A DNA stretch of 64,000 nucleotides from NCBI GenBank assembly GCA_964411125.1, contig CAYPJU010000026.1:8818-72817 (forward strand). The letters run 5' to 3'. A program made the position numbers and the translations under genes. Shown here piece by piece: positions 36,428 through 46,300 of the stretch (position 1 is the first letter of the stretch; every line of letters starts with the position of its first letter). The notes beneath the pieces were generated by a model. It had not been told where the DNA came from. It searched no databases and saw only the letters and a program-made list of their open reading frames with translations. The stretch comes from JBFIHF01 sp964411125 (GTDB taxonomy: Bacteria > Myxococcota_A > Bradymonadia > Bradymonadales > Bradymonadaceae).

Positions 36428-38197
36428 CTACCCGCCGATGCAGACGCCGACGTCTCCGCCTTGCTTGGCGCACTGACCGGAGCAGCAGTCGCTGTTGTCG
36501 CGGCAGCTGGCGTTGAGGGGGCGGCACGGGGGACCGCAGACACCCAGGTCTTCACGGCAGTTCCCGTTGCAGCAATCAGCGTGGGTCTCGCAGGTCTCGC
36601 CGTCGAGCACGCAGTCGGGGCAGCCCTCGTCGATCTGATCGTCGCAGTCGTTGTCGATGCCGTCACAGATTTCGGGGGAGCATCCTTCGCAGCCCTCGTC
36701 GATGTCGCCGTCGCAGTCGTTGTCCATGTAGTCGCAAACTTCGACGTCGGGCATACACTCGGTGGCGCAGCCGAGGATGATCTTGAGCGGCGGGGTCATC
36801 CCCTGCGGCGTCGCGTTCTGAAGCGTCGTGCAGGCGGTCTGGCTGAGCGACAGCGTGTTCGTCGTCGCGTCGTAGGTGTAGTCGTTGCGAGCGACGGCGT
36901 TGCCGGCGATCTCGACCCAGATCTTGTTCGGATCTTGCGGCGCCGGGTTGAGGACGTAACTGCAAGCGATGGCCTGGGCGGCGATGCTCTGCAGGGTCGC
37001 CGTCAGGGCGTTGGTGTTGTTGGCCGTGTAGTAGTTCGCGGTTCCGCCCGCGGTAGCGATCGCCTGCAGGGTCGACTCGTTGCCGCCGAAGTTGAAGCCG
37101 ACGACGTAGACCGGGATTCCGGCGTTGGCGAGCGCCATGGCGCGGTTCTGCGAGTTTCCGTTGGTCTCGCACGAGTTCGGCTCTCCGTCCGTCACGAGCA
37201 CGAGTGCCTTCGCACGCTGCATGTCGATCGGGTCGTTCGGATCGGACAAGAGGCCCTGGTTGAGGACCGCGTCGAGCGCACCGGCGGTCGGCGTGCCACC
37301 GGACGCGGCGAGGCCGGCCCACGAACTCTTGAGAGCCGCGGCGGTGTGCAGCCCCATGTCGAGCCGGTGGTTCAGGCCGGGGCACGAACCGGTGAAGTAG
37401 TTGCCGAACCCGAACCGCACGTCGGAGGCGAGGGCGTCCGCGATCTGGTTGAGCGAGGACTGGGCGGAGCTGATCCCCGACGAGCCCATCGAGCTCGAGG
37501 TATCGAGGAGGATGTAGATGTTGGGTTCGACGACCTCGAACATCGACTGCTGTTCACCACACAGCATGCCGGTCGGGACGGGGCTGCAGGCGTCGCCCGA
37601 GCCGTCCATGTCGGCGTCGGCCTGGTCGTAGTTGGCGACGTTCGGGCAGTTGTCGCAGGCGTCGCCGAGCGAGTCGCCGTCCGTGTCGGCCTGGTCGGGG
37701 TTGGAGACGCCTCCGCAATTGTCGGCCGAGTCGGGGGTGCCGTCTCCGTCGTCGTCGCGGTTGGGATCGTAGTACTCACCGTCTTCGCATGCGTCCCCGA
37801 TCCCGTTGCCGTCCATGTCGGTCTGGTCGAAGTTCGCCGCGTCGAGACAGTTGTCGCAGGCGTCGCCGATCCCGTCTCCCTCCGAGTCGACCTGATCTGG
37901 ATTGTCGGCGTCGGGGCAGTTGTCGAAGCGATCGATGAATCCGTCGTTGTCGCTGTCTGCCCACGGATCGCGGTTGTTGGTCCCGCTCGTCGTGCCGTTG
38001 TTGTTGGTCCCCGCGCCGTTGTTGGAGCTGTTGTTGATCACGACGCCGTTATTCTCGGCGGCGCACTCCCCCGTCACCGGGTTTCGCTCGCAGTTCGTGG
38101 TGCCATTGTTCGAGCCCTTCACGGGATCGGTCCCGCAGTTGAGGGCGAGCATGGCGAGAAAGGTCAGACCGGCAAGAGAGTTCGTACGGCGGATCAT
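36428..38197 (-). CDS. Lipoprotein with TSP3 repeats, VWA domain, two MopE motifs and a knottin-like tail
   Basis: The product has 589 residues. The start at 38197 follows CGAGAG and gives a lipoprotein signal (LAMLALNC, Cys21), then an Asn-rich linker. TSP3 units (D-N-C-x-D-A-x-N-x-D-Q) span about 75-205. The VWA domain has a DTSSSM MIDAS-like motif near residue 232 and VLVTDGEPNSC later. Two MopE-like C-D-x-x-D-N-D-C-D units follow, and the last 55 residues have paired cysteines (CETHADCCNGNC and CRDNSDCCSGQC), an inhibitor-knot-like pattern. It is the smallest of three paralogous TSP3/VWA lipoproteins in this window and is probably surface exposed. Confidence 0.88.
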   Translation of the reverse strand: MIRRTNSLAGLTFLAMLALNCGTDPVKGSNNGTTNCERNPVTGECAAENNGVVINNSSNNGAGTNNNGTTSGTNNRDPWADSDNDGFIDRFDNCPDADNPDQVDSEGDGIGDACDNCLDAANFDQTDMDGNGIGDACEDGEYYDPNRDDDGDGTPDSADNCGGVSNPDQADTDGDSLGDACDNCPNVANYDQADADMDGSGDACSPVPTGMLCGEQQSMFEVVEPNIYILLDTSSSMGSSGISSAQSSLNQIADALASDVRFGFGNYFTGSCPGLNHRLDMGLHTAAALKSSWAGLAASGGTPTAGALDAVLNQGLLSDPNDPIDMQRAKALVLVTDGEPNSCETNGNSQNRAMALANAGIPVYVVGFNFGGNESTLQAIATAGGTANYYTANNTNALTATLQSIAAQAIACSYVLNPAPQDPNKIWVEIAGNAVARNDYTYDATTNTLSLSQTACTTLQNATPQGMTPPLKIILGCATECMPDVEVCDYMDNDCDGDIDEGCEGCSPEICDGIDNDCDDQIDEGCPDCVLDGETCETHADCCNGNCREDLGVCGPPCRPLNASCRDNSDCCSGQCAKQGGDVGVCIGG

Positions 38198-38345
38198 CAA
38201 TCAGCTCTCGCGAGAATACAGGGTTGGGTAGTCCAAGGTGCGCTCGTGTGCGACATGTGGGAGGACTGTAGCATATCGAAAACCCCATTTCGACACCTAC
38301 GCCGGCGTCATTTACGGGAGCGGATCGGCGGGATACAAAGAAGCC

Positions 38346-38822
38346 GTGAACGACTCCTCCGAACCGATCGACCTCGAGACCGAGTGGCCGGAAGTCGCCG
38401 GCTGGTTCGGCGGGGACGACGACGACCGTGAGCCGCTGTGGCTCTTTCCCGTGGCGCTGCTCTACGTCGGCTTCTTTTTCGGGCCGTTCGTGACGGTCCT
38501 CGCCGCGATGTTCACGTTGAAGGGGCGAATCACGCTGCGACACGCCGCGTTTCTCACCGGCGTGGCGGGCACGGCCTGGTGCCTCATCCAGGGGGTCTCC
38601 GCCTGGAACGCCTCGTCGTGGACGGAGTACGGCCTGCAGGGGTTTCGCGCGACGTGCAATTTCCTCAACGGAATCGCCGCCTACGTGACCGTCCGGAAAC
38701 TCGCGCTCGCGACGATGCGGCCGACCCGGAAGACGATCCTCTGGACGGCGGCATTCTTCGCGGCCGGGGTCTGCATTTTCATCGTGACCCCGGGCAAACT
38801 GCTCGTCGCGTTGGGGCGCTGA
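38346..38822 (+). CDS. Small multi-pass membrane protein
   Basis: The product is about 158 residues from a GTG at 38346; an in-frame upstream start at 38238 is possible but its sequence looks non-coding. After an acidic N-terminus, four hydrophobic segments are visible: LWLFPVALLYVGFFFG onward, a helix around LTGVAGTAWCLIQG, one around FLNGIAAYVTV, and a last one around WTAAFFAAGVCIFIV. I do not recognise the family. It lies upstream of the pdh operon, which has its own promoter-like site 13 bp after this stop. Confidence 0.7.
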   Translation: MNDSSEPIDLETEWPEVAGWFGGDDDDREPLWLFPVALLYVGFFFGPFVTVLAAMFTLKGRITLRHAAFLTGVAGTAWCLIQGVSAWNASSWTEYGLQGFRATCNFLNGIAAYVTVRKLALATMRPTRKTILWTAAFFAAGVCIFIVTPGKLLVALGR

Positions 38823-38835
38823 GGTCGGTCGTTAG

Positions 38836-38864
38836 TTGACGACCCGACGGCGCGGTTCTATTGC
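38836..38864 (+). promoter_or_regulatory. Sigma-70-like promoter of the pyruvate dehydrogenase operon
   Basis: TTGACG (38836-38841) is followed after 17 bp by TATTGC (38859-38864). The -35 matches five of six consensus bases; the -10 matches three. The transcript would start about 30 nt before the pdhA ATG. Confidence 0.45.
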
Positions 38865-38899
38865 ATTGGGGCTGCATCGCCATCCGCACAGGTCATCTC

Positions 38900-40210
38900 A
38901 TGGCTCCCTCGAAAAAGACGGTCGTCGAACAACTCGCCACCTTGCCCAGCATCAGCGAAGCGATCGCGAGCTCGATGTACGACGAGCTCGGGTTGCGGAG
39001 CCTCGACGACGTGATCGCCGCGGCGAGCGACGGCAAGCTCCGAAAGTTGTCGGGCGTCGGGAAGAAGACCGAGGAGAAGATCTTGGAAGCAGCGAAATCG
39101 GCCGCGAAGGCCCCCGCGAAACAATCGAAGAGCAAGAAGCCGGCGGCGAAGAAGGCGAACGGCAAACCGCAGCGCAACGCCGACGATCCGTCGACCTACA
39201 TCGACGACGACGCGGCGCAGGAGGCGCTCTCCGAGCTCGGTGTCGATACGATCAAAGACTGGTATCGCCAGCTCCTGTTGCTGCGGCGATTCGAGGAGCA
39301 GGCCGGCCGCCAGTACCAGATGGGGAAGATCAAGGGGTTCTGCCACCTCTACATCGGTCAGGAGGCGGTCGCCGTCGGCTCGCTCGCCGCGGTCCGCGAG
39401 GACGATTACGTCGTGACGGCCTACCGCGAGCACGGCCACGCCATCGCTCGCGGTATCGAACCGAAGGCGGTGATGGCGGAGTTGTTCGGCAAGAAGACGG
39501 GCGCCAGCGGTGGCAAGGGCGGCTCGATGCACATCTTCGACGTCGACAAGAAGTTCTACGGTGGCTGGGGGATCGTCGGCGGTCACATTCCGACCGCTGC
39601 GGGGATGGCGTTCGCCTCGAAGTACCGTGACGAGGATCGCGTAGCCCTCTGTTACCTGGGAGACGGTTCGATCCATCAGGGCGTCGTCCACGAGACGATG
39701 AACATGTCCGTGCTGTGGAACCTGCCGCTGCTCCTGATCATCGAGAACAACCAGTACGCGATGGGGACGGCGCTCGAGCGGGCGAGCTCGCTGAGCGACC
39801 TCAGCAAGAAGGGCGCGAGCCACGGCGTCGAAGGCGTGACCGTCGACGGTCAGGACGTTTTCGCGGTCTGGAAGGCGACGCGCGAAGCCGCTCGAAAGTG
39901 CCGCGAAGAGGGGAAGACGGTCCTGATGGACATCATCACCTATCGCTACCGTGGTCACTCGATGAGCGACCCTGCCAAGTATCGCTCCAAGGACGAAGTC
40001 GCCGACCAGCAGAAGGTCGGGCCCGTTCAGCGGATGCACGCATGGCTGGTTCGCGAAGACATCATGACGACCGAGGAGCTCGAGCAGCTCGACGCCGAGA
40101 TTAAGGCGCAGGTCAAAGAGGCGATCACCTTCGCCGAAGAATCGGACTTCCCCGACCCCTCCGTGCTCGACGAAGACGTGTACGTCGAGTGGAACTGGGA
40201 CATCGAATAA
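38900..40210 (+). CDS. pdhA: Pyruvate dehydrogenase E1 alpha with an N-terminal helix-hairpin-helix domain
   Basis: The product has 436 residues against a usual 320-370. Residues 118-436 are a normal heterotetrameric E1 alpha: HLYIGQEAVAVG, the TPP motif starting GDGSIHQG (254-261) and ending IENNQYAMGT, and the RYRGHSMSDP phosphorylation-loop region. It decarboxylates pyruvate with E1 beta and passes the acetyl group to the E2 lipoyl domain. Ahead of it sits an extra domain: residues 12-66 form two helix-hairpin-helix-like units (ISEAIASSMYDELGLRSLDD, then LRKLSGVGKKTEEKIL), very like the HhH fingers of PolX-type DNA polymerases, joined by a Lys/Ala/Pro-rich linker at 67-95. I know of no standard E1 alpha with this. 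The function is unknown (binding to DNA, RNA or another subunit). The start at 38900 is well placed; a non-coding leader precedes it. Confidence 0.92.
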   Translation: MAPSKKTVVEQLATLPSISEAIASSMYDELGLRSLDDVIAAASDGKLRKLSGVGKKTEEKILEAAKSAAKAPAKQSKSKKPAAKKANGKPQRNADDPSTYIDDDAAQEALSELGVDTIKDWYRQLLLLRRFEEQAGRQYQMGKIKGFCHLYIGQEAVAVGSLAAVREDDYVVTAYREHGHAIARGIEPKAVMAELFGKKTGASGGKGGSMHIFDVDKKFYGGWGIVGGHIPTAAGMAFASKYRDEDRVALCYLGDGSIHQGVVHETMNMSVLWNLPLLLIIENNQYAMGTALERASSLSDLSKKGASHGVEGVTVDGQDVFAVWKATREAARKCREEGKTVLMDIITYRYRGHSMSDPAKYRSKDEVADQQKVGPVQRMHAWLVREDIMTTEELEQLDAEIKAQVKEAITFAEESDFPDPSVLDEDVYVEWNWDIE

Positions 40211-40229
40211 CTCTCACTCGAGACGAACA

Positions 40230-41216
40230 ATGGCTCGTGAAATTGCGTATCGCGAAGCTCTCGGCGAAGCGATCGACGAAGAGATGGCCCGCGACGAGGC
40301 GGTCTTCCTGATCGGTGAGGAGGTCGCCGAGTACGACGGCGCCTACAAGGTCAGCCAGGGGCTGCTCGACAAATATGGTGAGCGACGCGTCATCGACACG
40401 CCGATCACGGAGGCGGGGTTCGCCGGCATCGGCATTGGCGCTGCGCTCGTCGGCCTCAAGCCGATCGTCGAGATGATGACGTTCAACTTTGCCGTCCTCG
40501 CCCTCGATCAGGTGATGAACACGGCGGCGAAGGCTCGCTACATGTCGAACGGCCAGCTCTCGTGTCCGATCGTCGTGCGGGGTGCCGGCGGCGCCGGCGG
40601 TGCGCTCGGCGCGCAGCACTCGCAGTCGCTCGAGGCGCAGTACGTGCACTGTCCAGGGCTGAAGGTGATGATGCCGGCTACTCCCCACGATGCGAAGGGG
40701 ATGCTGAAAACGGCGATCCGCGATCCGGATCCCGTCATCTTCATCGAGTCGGAGATCCTCTACGGCCTCACGGGAGAAGTTCCCGAGGAGGAGTACACGA
40801 TCCCGATGGGCGTCGGTGACATCAAGCGCCAGGGAGCGGACTGTACGATCATCGCGTGGAGCCGGATGGTCCACTACTCGCTGGACGCGGCGAAGAAGCT
40901 CGCCGACGAGCACGGCATCGACTGCGAAGTGCTCGATCCGCGAACCCTCCGTCCCCTCGACAAAGATCTGATCCGCGAATCGGTGAAGAAGACGAACCGT
41001 GTCGTGGTGGTGGAAGAAGGATGGCCCTGGGCGTCGGTTGGGTCGAGCATCGCCGAGTTCGTGTCGCGCGAGCTCTTCGACTGGCTCGACGCGCCCGTCG
41101 GACGCGTCCATCAGCGGGACATCCCGATGCCCTACGCCTACAACCTCGAGCCGCTCTCTCTCCCGTCCGTGGACGACATCGTCGATGCCGTCAAACGGGC
41201 CTGCTACGTCGACTAG
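40230..41216 (+). CDS. pdhB: Pyruvate dehydrogenase E1 beta subunit
   Basis: The product has 328 residues, normal for E1 beta. Marks include AIDEEMARDEAVFLIGEEV, the DTPITEAGFAGIGIGAALVG block that helps bind TPP, the GGAGGALGAQHSQSLEAQY loop, and the C-terminal transketolase domain (LRPLDKDLIRESVKKTNRVV). It pairs with the E1 alpha 19 bp upstream and precedes E2 by 10 bp. There are no unusual features. Confidence 0.97.
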   Translation: MAREIAYREALGEAIDEEMARDEAVFLIGEEVAEYDGAYKVSQGLLDKYGERRVIDTPITEAGFAGIGIGAALVGLKPIVEMMTFNFAVLALDQVMNTAAKARYMSNGQLSCPIVVRGAGGAGGALGAQHSQSLEAQYVHCPGLKVMMPATPHDAKGMLKTAIRDPDPVIFIESEILYGLTGEVPEEEYTIPMGVGDIKRQGADCTIIAWSRMVHYSLDAAKKLADEHGIDCEVLDPRTLRPLDKDLIRESVKKTNRVVVVEEGWPWASVGSSIAEFVSRELFDWLDAPVGRVHQRDIPMPYAYNLEPLSLPSVDDIVDAVKRACYVD

Positions 41217-41226
41217 GAACTCAGCT

Positions 41227-42570
41227 ATGGCAGAAGTCATCACCATGCTCGCCCTCTCTCCCACGATGGAAGAGGGGACCCTCGTCGAGTGGACGAAATC
41301 CGAAGGCGACAAGGTCTCCGAGGGTGAGATCATCGCCGAGATCGAGACCGACAAGGCCACCATGGAGATGGAATCGTTCCACGACGGGACGATCCTGAAG
41401 CTCCTCGCGCAGAAGGGGGCGGCGATCCCGGTCGGGAGCCCTCTCGCGATCATCGGGGACGATGGGGAGGACATCAGTGACCTCCTCGCCGACCTCGACG
41501 GTGGCGGAAGCGGCGCCTCTTCGAAGACGAAGGCCGAGGAGCCGGAAGAAGAACCGGCCGACGAATCGGATGCTGACGTTGAATCGGCCGACGAGGCTGA
41601 AGAAGCGGTCGCGCCCGAACGCGAACCCGCAGCCGAGAAGACGAAGCCCGCCAAGAAGTCGCGGCCGTCGCGCTCCACCGACAAGGGGGATCGAATCTTC
41701 GTGTCCCCGCTCGCTCGACGGATGGCGGACGACGCTGGCATCGACATCGCCGACATCGACGGCAGCGGGCCCAACGGCCGAATCGTCAAGGTAGACGTCG
41801 AGGCGGCGATCGAGCGCGGGCCGTCGAAGGCGCAGGCCCCCGCGAGAGCCGCTGCTACCGAAGCGGCCGCCGAGGGAGAGGAGGTCCCGCTCAGCCAGAT
41901 GCGAAAGACGATCGCGAAGCGGCTCGGGCAAGTCTGGGTCGACACCCCGACCTTCTTCCTCACGATGGATATCGACATGGCGAACGCGATGTCGGAGCGC
42001 AAGCGGATCAACGACCAGCTCGCCGCTGCCGACGCCGGCGTGAAGATCTCGGTCAACGACATGATCATCAAGGCATGCGCCGTTGCGCTCGAGCGCTACC
42101 CCGCGATGAACGTCTCGTTCCAAGGGGACAAGATGATCCAGTACGACGCCTCGCACATCGGCGTCGCAGTCGCGATCGAAGACGGCCTCATCACACCGAC
42201 GATTCGCAACGCTCACCAGAAGTCGCTGAGCGCGATCTCGAAGGAGATCCGGGAGCTCGCCGGGCGCGCCAAAGACAAGAAGCTGAAGCCCGAGGAGTAC
42301 ACCGGCGGGACGTTCAGCGTCTCGAACCTCGGGATGTTGGGGATCGACCATTTCACGGCGATCATCAACCCGCCGCAGGCCGGCATCCTCGCCTGCGGTG
42401 CGGTGAAAAAGGTCCCCGTCGTCGATCAAGAGAGCGGCGAGCTCGGTGTCGGAACGCGGATGAAGGTCACGCTGAGCTGCGATCACCGCGCGGTCGACGG
42501 CGCGACGGGCGCCGAGTTCCTCAACCACGTGAAGCGGTTGCTCGAGAACCCGCTACTGCTCCTCGTCTGA
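41227..42570 (+). CDS. pdhC: Dihydrolipoamide acetyltransferase (E2) of the pyruvate dehydrogenase complex
   Basis: The product has 447 residues. A single lipoyl domain (residues 1-80) has the lipoylated Lys43 in ETDKATMEME. An acidic Glu/Ala/Asp-rich linker follows (about 85-145). The peripheral-subunit-binding domain (FVSPLARRMADDAGIDIADI onward) spans about 157-195. The catalytic domain ends in SCDHRAVDGATG with His420 and Asp424. It transfers acetyl groups to CoA. No E3 (dihydrolipoamide dehydrogenase) gene follows; it must be encoded elsewhere. The 3' end overlaps the converging MYXO-CTERM gene by 18 bp. Confidence 0.96.
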   Translation: MAEVITMLALSPTMEEGTLVEWTKSEGDKVSEGEIIAEIETDKATMEMESFHDGTILKLLAQKGAAIPVGSPLAIIGDDGEDISDLLADLDGGGSGASSKTKAEEPEEEPADESDADVESADEAEEAVAPEREPAAEKTKPAKKSRPSRSTDKGDRIFVSPLARRMADDAGIDIADIDGSGPNGRIVKVDVEAAIERGPSKAQAPARAAATEAAAEGEEVPLSQMRKTIAKRLGQVWVDTPTFFLTMDIDMANAMSERKRINDQLAAADAGVKISVNDMIIKACAVALERYPAMNVSFQGDKMIQYDASHIGVAVAIEDGLITPTIRNAHQKSLSAISKEIRELAGRAKDKKLKPEEYTGGTFSVSNLGMLGIDHFTAIINPPQAGILACGAVKKVPVVDQESGELGVGTRMKVTLSCDHRAVDGATGAEFLNHVKRLLENPLLLLV

Positions 42571-43086
42571 CCAAGCGCGGCGCCGCGTGCGCACCAGCGG
42601 CACAAAGGCGATCAAGAGGGGCAGGAGACTCGTGGGTGACCCGCTACCGGCCACGCTGCATCCCGCACACGGATCGTAGTCCTCTTCGTAATTCGTCACG
42701 ACGGTGAGGTCGAAAGTGGCGTCTTCGAAGCTATCGGAAGTCGCCGCGACGACCAGCGTTTCCGGGGTGTCCACGTCGACCGGAAAGTCGACACCGATGG
42801 AGCCTTGCTCGCCGGCGGGGAGCTCGAGCTCGCACCTCTCGGAGCAGTCTTCGCTCGTCAGAGTCACGGGGGTCTCGCACTCGTTGGAGAACACCACGAG
42901 ATCAGACCAGCCGTCGGCTCCCTGGAACACCAGGCAGTCGGGGGCATCGGTCATGTCGAGCGTCGCAGTCTGCCGATCAGCGGGAGAGCACGCGAACGCC
43001 GGGGCGGCGACCGAGAGGCAGCCGGCGGCGACGATGAAGACGCCGACCGTTTTCAGGACGAGGTCACGGATCGAAGTTTGATTCAT
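42553..43086 (-). CDS. Secreted protein with a MYXO-CTERM-like sorting signal
   Basis: The product has 177 residues. The start at 43086 has a GGAG site. A signal peptide ends near AAPAFA-C (cleavage around residue 32). The middle looks like a small beta-sandwich with paired cysteines (DCLVF and ECETPVTL, then EDCSERCEL). The tail has the MYXO-CTERM layout: C140-A-G-C143, a Gly/Ser linker, a hydrophobic helix (LLPLLIAFVPLV) and the basic end RTRRRAWSDEEQ at 166-177. Such tails in Myxococcota are cut by a rhombosortase-like enzyme and lead to surface anchoring. The role is unknown. It overlaps the pdhC 3' end. Confidence 0.85.
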   Translation of the reverse strand: MNQTSIRDLVLKTVGVFIVAAGCLSVAAPAFACSPADRQTATLDMTDAPDCLVFQGADGWSDLVVFSNECETPVTLTSEDCSERCELELPAGEQGSIGVDFPVDVDTPETLVVAATSDSFEDATFDLTVVTNYEEDYDPCAGCSVAGSGSPTSLLPLLIAFVPLVRTRRRAWSDEEQ

Positions 43087-43308
43087 GGGGACTCCAAGGG
43101 TTGGTGGCAGGTTCGGGATCGAACCGATCGGTCTGGTCTTCTCCATCCATTCACGAAGATCGCGTCAGCCTTCGCTGCATGCGCCGTGCCAGCGTTTCGA
43201 CCGCACATCTGGAAGAGAATTGGACGATCTGTGGTCCATCGAGAAGGTGAGCCGCGGAAGAATGGAGTGACTTTACCACGGCGCAGTCGGCACCCTGCGG
43301 CTCGGGGC

Positions 43309-46300
43309 TCAGTCGAGCGGAGTCACGCGGACAAAGCCGCCATGCTCCCGGGATCGATCGATGACCATGTCGGCGACGAACCTCGTCCCGCGGCTCGTCA
43401 TCGCCGTCCAGAAGCCGGTCCCCGTATCGGGGAGAGGGTGCTTTTGCGGTGTCCAGTCCGTCCCATTCGAAGACGTCGCGGTGATCAAGGTGCGGTCGAA
43501 GGCGTCCTGGTAGGCCACCGTGAGGGTCGAACCGTCGACTCGGAGCTGGGCGCCCTCCCCCGTCGTTCCGTACCAGTACTCGTCGTCGAAGAGTCTCTTG
43601 CCGTCGTCGACGAGCCCGGTAGCGGTATCGCCGAACCGTGAGTAGCGGACCCCGCGGGACATCATGAAGAACGCGTGCTCGGCACCGTCCGCGCCGAGCG
43701 CTCCCGCGGCGTGGGGGCCCGTGCCACGGGCGATGAAGGTCGGCTCGCTCCAACTTCCTGCCGTGAACTGCATCCGTCCGACGCGATCCTCGATCCCGTC
43801 GTGGAAGACCGCGAACGGCGTCCCGCCCGCCGCGCTCAGATCGATGAAGGACGCGACGACCAGCGGGTACCCCTTCGTCGACTCCATCGGCTCGGGGGCC
43901 GACAGCACGACGGTAGGGGTGGCTGGCCCGGGCGAGGCGGCTGCGTCCACGACGACGTGGCGGAGCTCCGATCCGTCGGAGGCACCGTCGGCGCCGTACA
44001 AGACGTGGACCTGGTCCCCTGCCAGCGTCGCCGCGGTCCACTGGCCGGGATCGCCGTCCGAATCGATCACGGCCGAGGAGAACTTCGCCGTCGTTCCGTC
44101 GAACTCGGCGACACCCCATTTGAGCGCCTTCGCGTCCTCGTCGCGGTAGAAGACGTGCGCACGCGTTCCGCTGACGACGACCGCCGTGTGGGTCCCGACC
44201 TTCGGTCCTCTCTCGCTTCGTCCGCCGCGGTAGCCGTTGGGGTCACCGGTGAGCTCACCATCGGTGGGCACGCCGTCGACGAACTGCCAGGCGATCTCGC
44301 CCGCCGCGCCGACCGAACCGACCATCAGGTCGCCGTAGGTGTCGTTGTAGGTCGCGACGACCGTGAGGGTGCCGTCCGAATCAATGGAGGTGTACTCGCC
44401 GTGCCATCCCACGGGGATCGGCGGGAGGGGCACACAATCGCACACGACGTCGTCGAGTTCGCACGTTTCGCGGTTGGGGGTGGCCGACTGCACGCCCACC
44501 TCGTAGCCCGGACCGCACTCGGCGTCGTCCCCTTCGCAGGGGTTTCCGACCTCCTGACACATCTGGGACGACAGGCAGCAGAACTCGCCTTCGGCGCAGC
44601 CGGGTTCGCACGCCTGGACGCAGACGCACTCCTCGTCCTCGCAGATCCCGCCGTTGCCTTCGGGACAGATCCCGGCGCAGTCCGAGTCGAGCGTGCAGAC
44701 CTGCTCTACGTTGCAGCCTTCGCCGAAGCATTGCTCGGTGGCGTTCGTCGCGAGCTCCCCTTTGCAACCTCCGTTGCAGCCGGAGAACGCCAGGAGGGCC
44801 GCGGCGGCGAGGAACCCGCGGCGACGACGCACGAAGGCCGCCGCGCCGAAGAGCAGCAGACCGAGCAGCCCGGCGGGGCCGCCTCCGGTCGAACATCCGC
44901 CGGCGGCGGGGGGAGCACCATCGATCGCGACGCGCGTCGTCCGGCCGCTGTCGTCGCGCGCTTCGGCGAACACGGGCTCTCCCTGTGGCTTCCACGACTT
45001 CCGTTCGGTCCAGGTCGTCGCGTTCCCTGCGTTGTCGACCAACCGGTACTCGAGATCCTGGTCCGCCAGGTCGAATCCATCGAAGAAGACGGTGTCGCCA
45101 GCTCGGCGGGCTTCTACCTCGGGCTCGTTCCAGTCGATGACGAAGTCGAGTCGTGCAGGCCGAGGATCGGCCGTGCCCGGCTCTCCCACCACCCGCGCAC
45201 GAACTTCGATGGTGTGGTCTCCCTGAATCGCGAGGAGGGGGTCATCCACCAGCAGTCTCGTCGAGCGGCGGTACATGCTCCAGAAGCCGCCGTCGACCCG
45301 GTACGAGAACTCCACCTCCCGGTCCTGCGGACCGAACTGACCGGCGTTCCAAGATGCCACGTCGAGCCGCAGCGTGGGGCGTACGAGCCCTGACTCGAGG
45401 ATCTGCCCGTAGTCGATCTCGGACGAGAGGATCGCGGTGTCGGCGACGTAGCCTTGCGGCTGATTGACCCGGGCGAGGTTCGCGAAGATCGCCAGATACT
45501 CGTTGTTGTCGACGCCGCGGATGTCGCCCTGGTTCAGGTCGAGCCGAAAGCCGAGGAGCTCGGGGACCGCGATGCTCTCGGGGATGGCGCCCGCGATCTG
45601 GGGCCCGGCAAAACCGAGGAGCGTCGGGACGATGTCTCGGATCTTGTCCGCGCTCTCCTCGAGGAGCTCCAGCCGCCGTGGTTCGATGTTCGCGATCGCC
45701 TCTTCCAGATCGGTGACGATCGGGACCAGGTTTCCGTTGCCGTCGGGGACGAGCGCGACCGGGAGGTCGAGGTCGATGCGCAGCGTGAAGAGCCGGACCA
45801 TCCGGTCGCGTGCGTATCCGAAGACGTGGAAATCGACGTCGTTCCAGAGAATCCGGAGGAGCGGGTCGTCCACGACGTAGGTGTCCCCCTGTGGTGTCAC
45901 CGTGTTCGCCCCCAGCTCGATCGTCGGGGGTTCGTTCGCGACGATCGAGAGAACGGCCGACTTCCCCTTGCCGGCGAAGTCTTCCATGCTCGGTGCGACG
46001 AGTGTGAACGCGGTCGTGCTGAGGACCATCACGTCACGGTCGGACACTTCGAGGCACGTCCCGCCCGATGCCCAGATCGTCCAGAGGGCGTGTTCGATTG
46101 CGCTCTTGTGCAATCCGACGCCGAACTGGAACGAACCTCCCCCCGGCTTCATGTCGCTCATGAGCGTCGGCGAGACGCTCAGGTTGGGGACGGCCGGCCT
46201 CATCCCTTTTTCCACCGGAGCGCAGTCCGACTGGCTCACCTCTTTGAAGCCCGACCGGAGCCCGACGGTGACTCCGTCGTCCACGATCGCGGTATCCGCC

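Noticed and set aside
36650..36780. Repetitive DNA within the MopE and TSP3 coding regions that looks like tandem repeats or CRISPR spacers.
   Set aside because: The repetition follows the codons of the protein repeats (GTCGCAGTCGTTGTC-type units) and has no spacer structure of fixed length.
36335..38431. A 698-codon plus-strand open frame over the TSP3/VWA lipoprotein gene, and similar long frames at 45454-47049 and 58847-60961.
   Set aside because: All lie antisense to genes with clear domains, lack ribosome sites and show no recognisable motifs.
43100..43150. A T-arm-like hairpin (GGTTCG/CGAACC) that suggested a tRNA.
   Set aside because: No matching acceptor or anticodon arm is found within 80 bp on either strand.
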